Shown: positions 35,524-43,806 of the stretch, one piece after another
Position numbering within the stretch: the stretch's first letter is position 1
How the letters are laid out: each line of letters begins with the position of its first letter
Source of the DNA: Tissierellia bacterium
GTDB taxonomy: Bacteria > Bacillota > Clostridia > Tissierellales > Tepidimicrobiaceae
Direction: 5' to 3'
Assembly (NCBI GenBank): GCA_012839745.1
Contig: DUMS01000007.1
Span: 1 to 64,000, forward strand
Length of the DNA: 64,000 bases
Notes under the pieces: generated by a model
The model's database searches: none
Told to the model about the DNA's origin: nothing
What the model saw: the letters and a program-made list of their open reading frames with translations, nothing else
Position numbers and translations under genes: made by a program

Positions 35524-36308
35524 TGCTATACAGAGAGCTTGCCCCTGTAAGCAAGGAAGCATGGGCAGAGATAGAAGGACAATTGAAGGATGTATTTGTA
35601 AACTATCTTTCAGCCAGAAAGGTTGTTAAAGTAAATGGCCCAAAGGGTTGGAATTTTAATGCAATAACAGAAGGAAGACTGGGAGATATTCAGGAAGATG
35701 GAGATTTATGCTATGCCAATTATAATGTAATACCACTAACTGAAGTTAGAGTAGAATTTGAAATGGACAGATGGGAACTGGACAATATAAGAAGAGGAGC
35801 TAAGGATATTGACTTTTCACCTCTTGAAGAAGCAGCTAAAAAAATTGCATTGTTTGAAGAAAATGTAATATACAACGGTTCTGATAAATTACATATAAAA
35901 GGAATAGTAAAATCTTCTGAAAATGAAACCTTAGAATTTGGAGACAGCAAAGAGGATATTTTAGATGCAATTGCAAAAGGAGTTATTACCCTAAAGGAGA
36001 ATTTTGAAGAAGGCCCATTTACACTGGTAGTAGGTGAAAAGGCATACAGAATAATTTTATCCAAGGGTGTTGAAAATTCCCTTAAGGATGAAATTGAAAA
36101 GATAATTGGAGGAAAAATTGTTTATAGCCATGTACTGGAAGGAGCAGTTCTTGTACCCTACAACCATGATGATTTAGAACTGACAATTGGTCAGGATTTA
36201 TCCATTGGATATCAGAATCATGATAATAATAAGGTAAAATTTTTTATAACTGAATCCTTTACATTCAGAGTCTTAGACCCTGGCATAATAGTAAATTACA
36301 GGCTATAA
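35523..36308 (+). CDS. Encapsulin shell protein (linocin M18 / HK97 fold)
   Basis: 261-aa shell protomer of family 1 encapsulins; T=1 shells are usual for this length. The N-terminus MLYRELAPVSKEAWAEIEGQ forms the cargo-docking helix region, and the E-loop and A-domain motifs (GPKGWNFNAI, RRGAKDIDFSPLEEAAKKIALFEE) are family-typical. It overlaps the EncFtn stop by one base (TAATG), giving tight coupling of cargo and shell. Together they form a classical iron-storage nanocompartment. Confidence 0.95.
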   Translation: MLYRELAPVSKEAWAEIEGQLKDVFVNYLSARKVVKVNGPKGWNFNAITEGRLGDIQEDGDLCYANYNVIPLTEVRVEFEMDRWELDNIRRGAKDIDFSPLEEAAKKIALFEENVIYNGSDKLHIKGIVKSSENETLEFGDSKEDILDAIAKGVITLKENFEEGPFTLVVGEKAYRIILSKGVENSLKDEIEKIIGGKIVYSHVLEGAVLVPYNHDDLELTIGQDLSIGYQNHDNNKVKFFITESFTFRVLDPGIIVNYRL

Positions 36309-36360
36309 AATAAACAATACTCCTATACTTCATAGTATAAGGAGTATTGTTTTATTTACA
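36308..36360. terminator. Bidirectional terminator between encapsulin and ychF
   Basis: Long hairpin: AAACAATACTCC pairs with GGAGTATTGTTT, with an inner ATACT / AGTAT stem. A/T tracts on both sides can serve the convergent genes. Confidence 0.85.
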
Positions 36361-37447
36361 CGTTAAATCTGAATAATACAACATCACCATCCTGCATTAC
36401 ATAGTCCTTTCCTTCCAGTCTTACAAGACCTTTTTCCCTTGCCTTATTAAAACCGCCGCAATCCAATAGGTCTTTATAGTTTATTACTTCAGCTCTTATA
36501 AATCCTCTTTCCATATCGGAATGTATTTTTCCTGCAGCCTGTGGTGCTTTTGTCCCCTTTTTAATAGTCCAGGCTCTTACTTCCTTGGGGCCTGCAGTTA
36601 AGAAACTCATAAGTCCCAACAAGTCATAACTGGATTTAATGAGTTTCTCCAGACCTGATTCTTCGAGTCCCAATTCAGCAAGGAATTCTTTCTTTTCTTC
36701 TTCCGATAGTTGGGATATTTCAGATTCAATTTTTGCAGATATGGCAATTACTTCTGACCCTTCCTTTTCAGCGTAATTAATGACCTGTTTTACATAGTCA
36801 TTGTATTCTCCTGATATTAGGTCTTCTTCAGATATATTGCATACATACAGAACAGGTTTTAGGCTAAGCAGGCGAAAGCTTTTGATTAGACTTAATTCTT
36901 CATCTGTAAAGCTTAAGCTTCTTAAAGGCTTTTCTTCTTCTATAGCAGATTTCAAAGCCTCCAACAGCTCAAGCTCTTTTACATAGCTTTTATCGCTTTT
37001 AGCCATCTTTTCAACTTTTTTCAATCTGTTATCTATTATTTCTAAATCCGCAAGCATTAATTCCAGATTGATTATTTCTATATCAGACAATGGGTCAATT
37101 TTTCCTTCCACATGGGTTATGTTTTTATCCTCAAAGCATCTTACCACGTGGACTATGGAATCCACTTCCCTTATGTGAGAAAGAAATTTATTCCCCAATC
37201 CTTCACCTTTGCTTGCTCCTTTAACCAGTCCTGCAATATCTACAAACTCTACTGTTGCATAAGTTACTTTTTCAGGTTGTATTAAATCTGCTAACATATC
37301 TATTCTTTTATCTGGAACAGTAACTATACCGATATTTGGTTCTATTGTGCAAAATGGGTAGTTTTGAGCTTCTGCATGTGCTGAAGTCAATGCATTGAAC
37401 AGGGTGCTTTTACCCACGTTTGGCAGTCCGACTATCCCTAACTTCAT
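36356..37447 (-). CDS. ychF: Redox-regulated ATPase/GTPase YchF
   Basis: 363-aa Obg-family P-loop NTPase (OLA1/YchF), which prefers ATP and associates with ribosomes. The G1 loop GLPNVGKSTLFNALTSA is at residues 6-22, G3 DIAGLVKGASKGEGLGN near 69-85, the G4 position reads NISE rather than NKxD as in all YchF proteins, and a TGS domain with the DVVLFRFNV end closes the protein. ATG with GGAAGATT upstream. Confidence 0.97.
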   Translation of the reverse strand: MKLGIVGLPNVGKSTLFNALTSAHAEAQNYPFCTIEPNIGIVTVPDKRIDMLADLIQPEKVTYATVEFVDIAGLVKGASKGEGLGNKFLSHIREVDSIVHVVRCFEDKNITHVEGKIDPLSDIEIINLELMLADLEIIDNRLKKVEKMAKSDKSYVKELELLEALKSAIEEEKPLRSLSFTDEELSLIKSFRLLSLKPVLYVCNISEEDLISGEYNDYVKQVINYAEKEGSEVIAISAKIESEISQLSEEEKKEFLAELGLEESGLEKLIKSSYDLLGLMSFLTAGPKEVRAWTIKKGTKAPQAAGKIHSDMERGFIRAEVINYKDLLDCGGFNKAREKGLVRLEGKDYVMQDGDVVLFRFNV

Positions 37448-37616
37448 TTAAATCTTCCTTTCGAAATAAGTATTTTGCATAACAATAATTATATATTATT
37501 AATTTACTAACTTCAATATTTTACTGCATCTGAAACTAGGGAAAACCAATAAACAGCATATTTTTGTAATAAAATTATTAATTATTGCAAAACTATATTC
37601 TAAAGGAGGGTACAGT

Positions 37617-38099
37617 ATGAAATTTAGAGTGATTTTATTACTATTACTTATAATATCCATTATATTTACCGGATGTAGCTTTAACAGGAATGAATTACAA
37701 AATGATAATGTAATAGATGAAGAAAACATACAGCAGGAAATGGAAGATGGAATAAGCTTAGATGTAGGCGGAAAAGATTACGATTTATTAATCCGTTCAG
37801 AGGGAATTTCGGATGCAGTTGTCAACCTCTTTGGAATAGATAATGCTACCAGCATTATATTTAACGATAAAGTAGCAGTTGCATTGGAGATGGCCGAAGG
37901 GCATGATTTTACTCAGGATGTGAAGCAAACTGTAATAAATACTGTAAAGGAAAAAGACAGCTCTATTTCAGAAGTATTGGTATCTGACGACAAGAGGATA
38001 TTTAATGAAATAGAAAGCGTCATATTAGCTTTATTGAATGGCGAATCCTATGATGAACAGGTAAATAAAATAAGCAAAATAATGGAAAGTATGAGATGA
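37617..38099 (+). CDS. YhcN/YlaJ-family sporulation lipoprotein
   Basis: 160-aa lipoprotein: hydrophobic signal peptide with lipobox FTGC (Cys near residue 20), an acidic linker, and a domain with the YhcN/YlaJ pattern VVNLFGIDNATSIIFNDKVAVALEMA and VKEKDSSISEVLVSDDKRIFNEI. Homologues are spore proteins made under late sporulation sigma factors; that timing is inferred. ATG with AAGGAGGG upstream. Single gene followed by a terminator. Confidence 0.83.
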   Translation: MKFRVILLLLLIISIIFTGCSFNRNELQNDNVIDEENIQQEMEDGISLDVGGKDYDLLIRSEGISDAVVNLFGIDNATSIIFNDKVAVALEMAEGHDFTQDVKQTVINTVKEKDSSISEVLVSDDKRIFNEIESVILALLNGESYDEQVNKISKIMESMR

Positions 38100-38121
38100 T
38101 AGGTTATAAATGAGGTTTATT

Positions 38122-38160
38122 AAAGGCTTCCTACTGATATGAAGTAGGAACCTTTTTTAT
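38122..38160 (+). terminator. Terminator after the YhcN-like gene
   Basis: Stem AAGGCTTCCTACT / AGTAGGAACCTT with one unpaired base, 7-base loop, then TTTTT. Confidence 0.85.
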
Positions 38161-38254
38161 TTATATAATATGGCAGGATTTTTCATGAAAGCATATGTAA
38201 AATATTCTAATTTATGCTATACTATTTTTACTACCAATAGGAAGGAGATTGACT

Positions 38255-38989
38255 ATGGACCCTGTAGCATTTAAAATATTTGGAATCGAGGTAATGTGGT
38301 ATGGAGTGTTAATTTCGACGGGTGTTTTAATAGGAACAATTTTAGCTTTACGGGAAACAAAAAGGGTTGGAGTGAAAGAGGATGATTTTATAGATCTGCT
38401 TCTGTTTGCAATACCCAGTGCAATAATAGGTGCGAGGATTTATTATGTAGTGTTTAACTGGGATTATTACGGGAGAAACTTAGGACAGATACTTAACTTT
38501 AGAGGTGGTGGATTAGCCATACATGGTGCAATTATTGCTGCTACAATAGTAGGGATAATATTTACAAAGAAGAGAGGATTGAACTTCTGGCAGATTGCTG
38601 ATATTGCATCTCCCAGCTTAATATTAGGCCAAGCAATAGGCAGATGGGGTAATTTCATAAATCAGGAAGCTTATGGAACTCCTACGGACTTGCCATGGGG
38701 AATTATGGTAAATGGGGTAAAGGTTCATCCTACTTTCCTCTATGAGTCACTTGGTAATTTCATTATATTTATTATATTATTGTGGTACAGGAGGAAAAAA
38801 CAAAGGGTTTCCGGGGAGGTATTCTTGCTGTATATAATGCTATATTCCTTAGTAAGGTTCTTTGTAGAAGGATTGAGGATTGACAGCTTAATGCTGGGAC
38901 CTGTTAGAGTTGCCCAGCTGGTAAGCTTATGTGCAATTATAATTGGTATATACTTATTCAATAAGAGAAGAAGGAAGGAAGAATTCTAG
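38255..38989 (+). CDS. lgt: Prolipoprotein diacylglyceryl transferase
   Basis: 244-aa integral membrane enzyme transferring diacylglycerol from phosphatidylglycerol to the lipobox cysteine of prolipoproteins. The signature GRWGNFINQEAYG (about residues 130-142) and an early GGLAIHGAII (about 86-95) are present among about seven membrane helices. ATG 38255 has AAGGAG 8 bases upstream; TTG 38249 is too close. Its substrate class includes the lipoprotein encoded just upstream. Confidence 0.96.
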   Translation: MDPVAFKIFGIEVMWYGVLISTGVLIGTILALRETKRVGVKEDDFIDLLLFAIPSAIIGARIYYVVFNWDYYGRNLGQILNFRGGGLAIHGAIIAATIVGIIFTKKRGLNFWQIADIASPSLILGQAIGRWGNFINQEAYGTPTDLPWGIMVNGVKVHPTFLYESLGNFIIFIILLWYRRKKQRVSGEVFLLYIMLYSLVRFFVEGLRIDSLMLGPVRVAQLVSLCAIIIGIYLFNKRRRKEEF

Positions 38990-39001
38990 GAGGGATTTGA
39001 A

Positions 39002-39472
39002 ATGTCCATAGAAGCTGCTAGGAAGCACCTAATGAAATGGAATGCTCATAACAGAATAATGGAATTTGACACTTCAAGCGCAACAGTAGAACTGGCTGCT
39101 TTGGCTGTTAACTGTGAACCTGAAAGGATAGCAAAGACACTGGCTTTTAAAGTTGGAGAAAGACCTGTACTGATAGTAACAGCAGGGGATGCTAAAATAT
39201 CAAATTCAAAATTTAAGGAAAAATTCAAGTCCAAACCTAAAATGCTTACACCTGATGAATTGCCGCAACTAATTGGTCATGAAATGGGTGGTGTATGCCC
39301 CTTTGGGGTAAAGGAAGATGTAGATATATTTTTGGATATATCCCTGAGAAGATTTAATACTGTTTTTCCCGCATGTGGAAGCAGCAACAGCGCCATTGAA
39401 GTAACCTTAGATGAACTGGAGGAATTTTCTCAATTCAAGGAATGGATAGATGTATGTAAAGACTGGATTTAG
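39002..39472 (+). CDS. YbaK/EbsC-type aminoacyl-tRNA deacylase
   Basis: 156-aa stand-alone editing-domain protein (YbaK/ProX family) that hydrolyses mischarged tRNAs such as Ala- or Cys-tRNA-Pro. It has AKTLAFKVGERPVLIVTAGDAKIS, with the conserved Lys early, and the GGVCPFGVKEDVDIFLD motif near residue 97. Exact editing substrate not predictable. AGGAGGG SD, 12 bases downstream of lgt, so likely co-transcribed. Confidence 0.9.
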   Translation: MSIEAARKHLMKWNAHNRIMEFDTSSATVELAALAVNCEPERIAKTLAFKVGERPVLIVTAGDAKISNSKFKEKFKSKPKMLTPDELPQLIGHEMGGVCPFGVKEDVDIFLDISLRRFNTVFPACGSSNSAIEVTLDELEEFSQFKEWIDVCKDWI

Positions 39473-39500
39473 AAGGCTCTATAAAGAGTCTTTTTTTTTA
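39473..39500 (+). terminator. Rho-independent terminator after the YbaK gene
   Basis: Stem AAGGCTCT / AGAGTCTT (one G-T pair) with a 4-base loop and a long T-run. Confidence 0.85.
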
Positions 39501-39596
39501 TGCACAATTGTTGTCAGAACAAATCGAAATCAGCATTTTAATGACGAAATTTAGGACTTTATACCTATAGGTGTACGTTAAAAAAAATTAAATTTA

Positions 39597-39625
39597 TTGA
39601 AGGAATTATTAAAATGGTATAGAAT
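39597..39625 (+). promoter_or_regulatory. SigA-type promoter of the dcw cluster
   Basis: TTGAAG (39597-39602), 17-bp spacer, TAGAAT (39620-39625). Start expected near 39632, just before the MraZ repeats. Confidence 0.6.
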
Positions 39626-39634
39626 AATAAAAGT

Positions 39635-39659
39635 GTGGGTGAAAGTGGTAGATAGTGGT
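39635..39659 (+). promoter_or_regulatory. MraZ operator: three GTGGK repeats spaced 10 bp
   Basis: GTGGG (39635), GTGGT (39645) and GTGGT (39655), each followed by 5 bases, a 10-bp period that places all copies on one DNA face. MraZ proteins bind such TGGGN5-type repeats and autoregulate dcw clusters. It lies between the promoter and mraZ. Confidence 0.82.
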
Positions 39660-39696
39660 ACATAAATTCAAGTGATAAATTATAAGGGTGAGTGGT

Positions 39697-40128
39697 ATGT
39701 TTATAGGAGAATACCAGCATACGCTGGATAGTAAAGGCAGACTGATTATACCATCAAAATTCAGGGATAATTTGGGACTGGAATTTATAATGACCAAGGG
39801 ATTAGACAACTGCTTGTTTGTATATCCTAAGGAAGAATGGAAGGCATTAGAGGAGAAATTGAGAACATTACCACTTACCAATAGGGATGCAAGAGCATTT
39901 GTAAGATTCTTCTTTTCAGGTGCCACGGAATGCATATTGGATAAACAAGGAAGAATATTAATACCCAATAATTTAAGAGAGCATGCAAAGCTTGTGAAGG
40001 ATGCGGTAATTATCGGTGTTTCATCTCGAATAGAAATATGGAGTAAAGAAGAATGGGATAGATATAATAATGATGATAGCTTAAGCTATGACAGTATAGC
40101 TGAGAAGATGGAACAACTTGGTATATAG
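39697..40128 (+). CDS. mraZ: Transcriptional regulator MraZ
   Basis: 143-aa protein of two AbrB-like half-domains, each with the DxxxR signature ([10 protein letters not shown] at 10-19 and [10 protein letters not shown] at about 83-92), forming a ring-shaped DNA-binding oligomer. First gene of the dcw cluster and presumed to bind the repeats just upstream. ATG 39697 with AAGGGTGAG upstream gives the canonical [11 protein letters not shown] start; GTG 39688 lies inside the SD. Confidence 0.96.
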   Translation: MFIGEYQHTLDSKGRLIIPSKFRDNLGLEFIMTKGLDNCLFVYPKEEWKALEEKLRTLPLTNRDARAFVRFFFSGATECILDKQGRILIPNNLREHAKLVKDAVIIGVSSRIEIWSKEEWDRYNNDDSLSYDSIAEKMEQLGI

Positions 40129-40145
40129 ATTAAGGAGTGAAAAAA

Positions 40146-41078
40146 TTGAAATTCGAACATATACCTGTTCTGCTAAATGAAGTCATAGAAGGATTGGATT
40201 TAAAGGAAGATGGAATTTATGTAGATGGCACCTTAGGTGGTGCAGGGCATTCATATGAAATAGTTAAAAGGCTTAAAAATGGGATGCTTATTGGTATAGA
40301 CCAGGATATAAATGCAATAAATAAGGCAAAGGAAGTATTAAAGGATTATTCTCATAAGGTAGTGTTTGTTCATGATAACTATGCAAATATAAAAGCTATA
40401 TTGTCAAACTTAAATATTGATAAAGTTGATGGTATCCTTCTGGATATAGGAGTCTCTTCTCACCAGTTGGATGAGGAGGAAAGAGGTTTTTCATATAATA
40501 AGGATGCCCCATTGGATATGAGAATGAATAGGGATAACAGTTTTTCAGCTTGGGATGTAGTAAACAGGTATAGTGAAAAAGACCTTGAAAGGATAATCTG
40601 GGAATATGGGGAAGAAAGATGGGCTAAAAGAATTGCAGAGTTTATTGTAAGAGAGAGAGCTATAGAGTCAATAGATACAACATTACAGCTAGTAGAGGTG
40701 ATTAAAAAGGCCATACCAAAAAAGGCTAGAATGGAAGGACACCATCCAGCAAAGAAAACTTTTCAGGCAATAAGAATAGAGGTAAACAATGAGCTTCATG
40801 TTTTAGAGGAAAGCATACCTAAAATGGTAAGGTTGTTAAAGAAAAATGGAAGACTTTGTATTATAACTTTTCATTCACTGGAAGACAGGATTGTCAAGAA
40901 AGCTTTTCAAGAATTATACAAGGATTGTGTATGCTCTCCAGAGTTTCCCGTGTGCAGGTGCAACAAAAAAAGAGAAATTGAGATTATAACTAGGAAACCT
41001 ATTACGCCATCATTGGACGAAATAGATAAAAACCCTAGGTCACGAAGTTCAAAATTGAGGATTGCTAAACGACTTTAG
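40146..41078 (+). CDS. rsmH: 16S rRNA (cytosine(1402)-N(4))-methyltransferase
   Basis: 310-aa SAM-dependent methyltransferase (MraW) modifying C1402 of 16S rRNA. The start [14 protein letters not shown], the SAM motif [13 protein letters not shown] (about 31-43), [22 protein letters not shown] and [10 protein letters not shown] near the end are all conserved. TTG 40146 with AAGGAGTGA 5-6 bases upstream; GTG 40137 falls within the SD. Confidence 0.97.
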   Translation: MKFEHIPVLLNEVIEGLDLKEDGIYVDGTLGGAGHSYEIVKRLKNGMLIGIDQDINAINKAKEVLKDYSHKVVFVHDNYANIKAILSNLNIDKVDGILLDIGVSSHQLDEEERGFSYNKDAPLDMRMNRDNSFSAWDVVNRYSEKDLERIIWEYGEERWAKRIAEFIVRERAIESIDTTLQLVEVIKKAIPKKARMEGHHPAKKTFQAIRIEVNNELHVLEESIPKMVRLLKKNGRLCIITFHSLEDRIVKKAFQELYKDCVCSPEFPVCRCNKKREIEIITRKPITPSLDEIDKNPRSRSSKLRIAKRL

Positions 41079-41106
41079 GTTCTAAATTGAAAGGGGGTAG
41101 AATAAA

Positions 41107-41571
41107 TTGTTAGTAGCAAAAAAAGAATTGGAGTATATATATAACGAGAAAGAAAAGCAGGAAAGAACAAGAGTTAATGATAGAAGGAAGAAAGATTCAA
41201 AAGTGGCTTATAAGCTTATGCTTATGGCTATATCAATTACTGGGTTAATGCTGTCATTATTTGTGCTTTACAGGTATACCTTGATAACCAAAATTAGATT
41301 GGATATAACTAATCTTGAGAAGCAAAAGGTTGAACTGGAGAAAGAAAAGGATGGCCTATTGGCTGAGTTAGAGTCCATAAAAAGCTCTGCAAAGATAGAG
41401 GAAGATGCATTTACAAAGCTTGGTATGGTCTATCCATCGGAGGATCAAATAGTCTATATGGAAGTAAAAGAACCGGTTTTAACTGATGAAACAGAAATGA
41501 ATGAAATAAATCTGGCTGCCAGATTAAAGAATATAGTGAATTTAGTTATTAGCTTATTTAAGGGGGTCTAG
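41107..41571 (+). CDS. ftsL: FtsL-like cell division protein
   Basis: 154-aa bitopic membrane protein with a charged cytoplasmic N-terminus (about 1-38), one transmembrane helix (about 39-59) and an extracytoplasmic coiled coil (ITNLEKQKVELEKEKDGLLAELESI, about 65-100, in parts). Sequence conservation is low, so the call rests on topology and position between rsmH and the PBP gene, where ftsL always lies. TTG start with AAAGGGGGT upstream. Divisome scaffold with DivIB. Confidence 0.85.
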   Translation: MLVAKKELEYIYNEKEKQERTRVNDRRKKDSKVAYKLMLMAISITGLMLSLFVLYRYTLITKIRLDITNLEKQKVELEKEKDGLLAELESIKSSAKIEEDAFTKLGMVYPSEDQIVYMEVKEPVLTDETEMNEINLAARLKNIVNLVISLFKGV

Positions 41572-41573
41572 AT

Positions 41574-43748
41574 TTGACATCACCTAGCAATGCTTCAAAG
41601 AAAAGGCTATTATTCGTATTACTGATGACAGTATTGGCTATTTTTTTTCTAACCATCAGACTAGGGTTCATACAGATTGTCAAAGGAGAAGAATTAAAAA
41701 AGGGAGCATTAGAGCAATGGACAAAGGGTATATACATAAATGCCAAGAGAGGTACTATTTTTGATAGAAACGGAAAGAAACTTGCAATATCCATAAGCTC
41801 ACATACTGTATGGGCAAGTCCTGCAGATATAAAGGATCCCGTTAATACTGCAAAGAAGGTGGCTGAAGTACTTAACCTGGACGAATCAGAAGTATATGAG
41901 AAGTTAATAAAAGATACAAATGTTATAAAGATTAAGCAATGGATTTCACTGAGTGAAACAAAGGAGCTGAGAAATCTTAATCTCCCTGGCATAGAGATTG
42001 TAGATGACAACAAGAGATTTTATCCTTATGGAGAGTTTGCGAGCCATATTTTAGGATTTACAGATATTGATAACAATGGCCTTTATGGTATTGAAAAGAC
42101 ATTTGACAAATACTTATCTGGTACTCAGGGCATGTGGGTAAAGACAGAAGATGCAAGAGGAGTAGAAATGCCTTATGGCGGGGAAAAAATTTATGACCCG
42201 GAAGACGGGTTAAATGTAGTTTTGACATTGGATGAAACAATTCAGCATTTTGCTGAAAAATACGCTAAAAAGGCACTTATTGATACAAAGGCTAAAAATG
42301 TTTCCATTATTGTAATGGAACCACATACTGGGGATGTATTAGCCATGACCAATATGCCCCAATATGACCCAAATAACCCAAGAGAACCTCTTGATGAAGA
42401 GACAAAAAAGGAATGGGAAAAATTACCGCAGGAGGAACTGCAGAAAAAATGGTATGATATGTGGAGGACATTTTCTATAAATGATTCCTATGAACCTGGC
42501 TCTACTTTTAAGGTAATAGTTGCAGCAGCTGCTCTAGAAGAAAATGCAGTACAGTTGGATACTCCATTTTATTGCGATGGATTTGTAACTGATATACCTG
42601 GTGCTGTGCTGAAATGTGCAAGATGGTATAATCCACATGGGCACCAGACTTTTGAAGAAGGTCTATATAATTCCTGCAATGTTGTGTTTGTTGATGTGGG
42701 AAGAAGGCTGGGAAAGGAAAATTTGTATAAGTACATAAAAGCCTTTGGTTTTGGAGAAAAAACAGGAATTGAGCTTACAGGAGAGCAGGCTGGAATTATA
42801 CCTGTAAGCACAGATGTTATAAAGGAAGTAAATTTGGCTACCATGAGCTATGGCCATGGGATAGCTGTAACTCCAATACAGCTTATTACCGCTGTATCTG
42901 CAATTGCCAACGGAGGCAAGCTTATGATTCCAAGGCTTGTTTCCAAGCTGGTAGACAATGAAGGGAATGTTGTAAAAACATATGAGCCTGAAGTAAAACG
43001 CCAGGTTATATCAGAAAGCACTGCAAAAACAATTCTTAAGCTTATGGAAGGAGTAGTATCAGAGGGAACTGGCTCAAACGCCTATGTTCCAGGGTATAGG
43101 GTGGCTGGCAAGACAGGTACAGCCCAAAAAATAGTTGATGGCAGATATGCTCCTGGAAAATATATAGGCAGCTTTATTGCAATAGCACCAGCAGATGATC
43201 CTAAGATAGCAGTACTGGTTATTGTAGATGAACCGGTAGGTATTTATTATGGAGGAAGCGTAGCAGCTCCAGTTGCTGGAAAGCTAATAGAAGAAACTTT
43301 AAATTATATGGAAGTTGAAAAGAAATTTACTGAGGAGGAAAAGAAAAAATTTGAAAATACCGAAATAGTGCCTGATGTCCGAAACTTAACTATTGGCGAA
43401 GCAGGCAGAACTCTAACCCAACTGGGATTCAGGTATACCACTGAATCCAACAATATTGAAGAGAATTCAGTTGTAATTGAACAGTTTCCATTGGCAGGGT
43501 CTAAGGTGACAAAAGGTTCAATAATAGACTTATACCTGGACAGCGGTTATAAAAGTGAGAACATGGTAATAGTCCCTGATTTAAGTGGAAAAACAAAGGC
43601 TGATGTAGTTAATATATTGGATGGACTAGGGCTCACTTATGAATTTGAAGGAGAAGGTATAGCTGTAGATCAAACCCCTAAGCCTGGAGCCGAAATCAGC
43701 ATAGATACCAAAGTAAAGGTTGTGTTTAAAAACACTAATGATAACTAA
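41574..43748 (+). CDS. spoVD: Class B penicillin-binding protein SpoVD/FtsI type with PASTA repeats
   Basis: 724-aa monofunctional transpeptidase: N-terminal transmembrane helix (about 10-30), dimerisation domain, transpeptidase domain with SxxK in PGSTFKVI (about residue 307), SCN in LYNSCNVV and KTG in AGKTGTAQ, and two C-terminal PASTA repeats (about 600-722, starting VPDVRNLTIGEAG and VPDLSGKTKADVV). It is the only class B PBP in the cluster, so it may serve division, spore cortex synthesis or both. TTG start 2 bases after ftsL. Confidence 0.93.
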   Translation: MTSPSNASKKRLLFVLLMTVLAIFFLTIRLGFIQIVKGEELKKGALEQWTKGIYINAKRGTIFDRNGKKLAISISSHTVWASPADIKDPVNTAKKVAEVLNLDESEVYEKLIKDTNVIKIKQWISLSETKELRNLNLPGIEIVDDNKRFYPYGEFASHILGFTDIDNNGLYGIEKTFDKYLSGTQGMWVKTEDARGVEMPYGGEKIYDPEDGLNVVLTLDETIQHFAEKYAKKALIDTKAKNVSIIVMEPHTGDVLAMTNMPQYDPNNPREPLDEETKKEWEKLPQEELQKKWYDMWRTFSINDSYEPGSTFKVIVAAAALEENAVQLDTPFYCDGFVTDIPGAVLKCARWYNPHGHQTFEEGLYNSCNVVFVDVGRRLGKENLYKYIKAFGFGEKTGIELTGEQAGIIPVSTDVIKEVNLATMSYGHGIAVTPIQLITAVSAIANGGKLMIPRLVSKLVDNEGNVVKTYEPEVKRQVISESTAKTILKLMEGVVSEGTGSNAYVPGYRVAGKTGTAQKIVDGRYAPGKYIGSFIAIAPADDPKIAVLVIVDEPVGIYYGGSVAAPVAGKLIEETLNYMEVEKKFTEEEKKKFENTEIVPDVRNLTIGEAGRTLTQLGFRYTTESNNIEENSVVIEQFPLAGSKVTKGSIIDLYLDSGYKSENMVIVPDLSGKTKADVVNILDGLGLTYEFEGEGIAVDQTPKPGAEISIDTKVKVVFKNTNDN

Positions 43749-43806
43749 GAGGCGACTTAAGGGTTGCCTTTAATTAGTTATTATAGTGTAAAGGCAGGGG
43801 GACATA

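Noticed and set aside
39561-39574. Palindrome ACCTATAGGT upstream of mraZ
   Set aside because: Ten bases only, upstream of the promoter, with no second copy nearby; noted but not supported as an operator.
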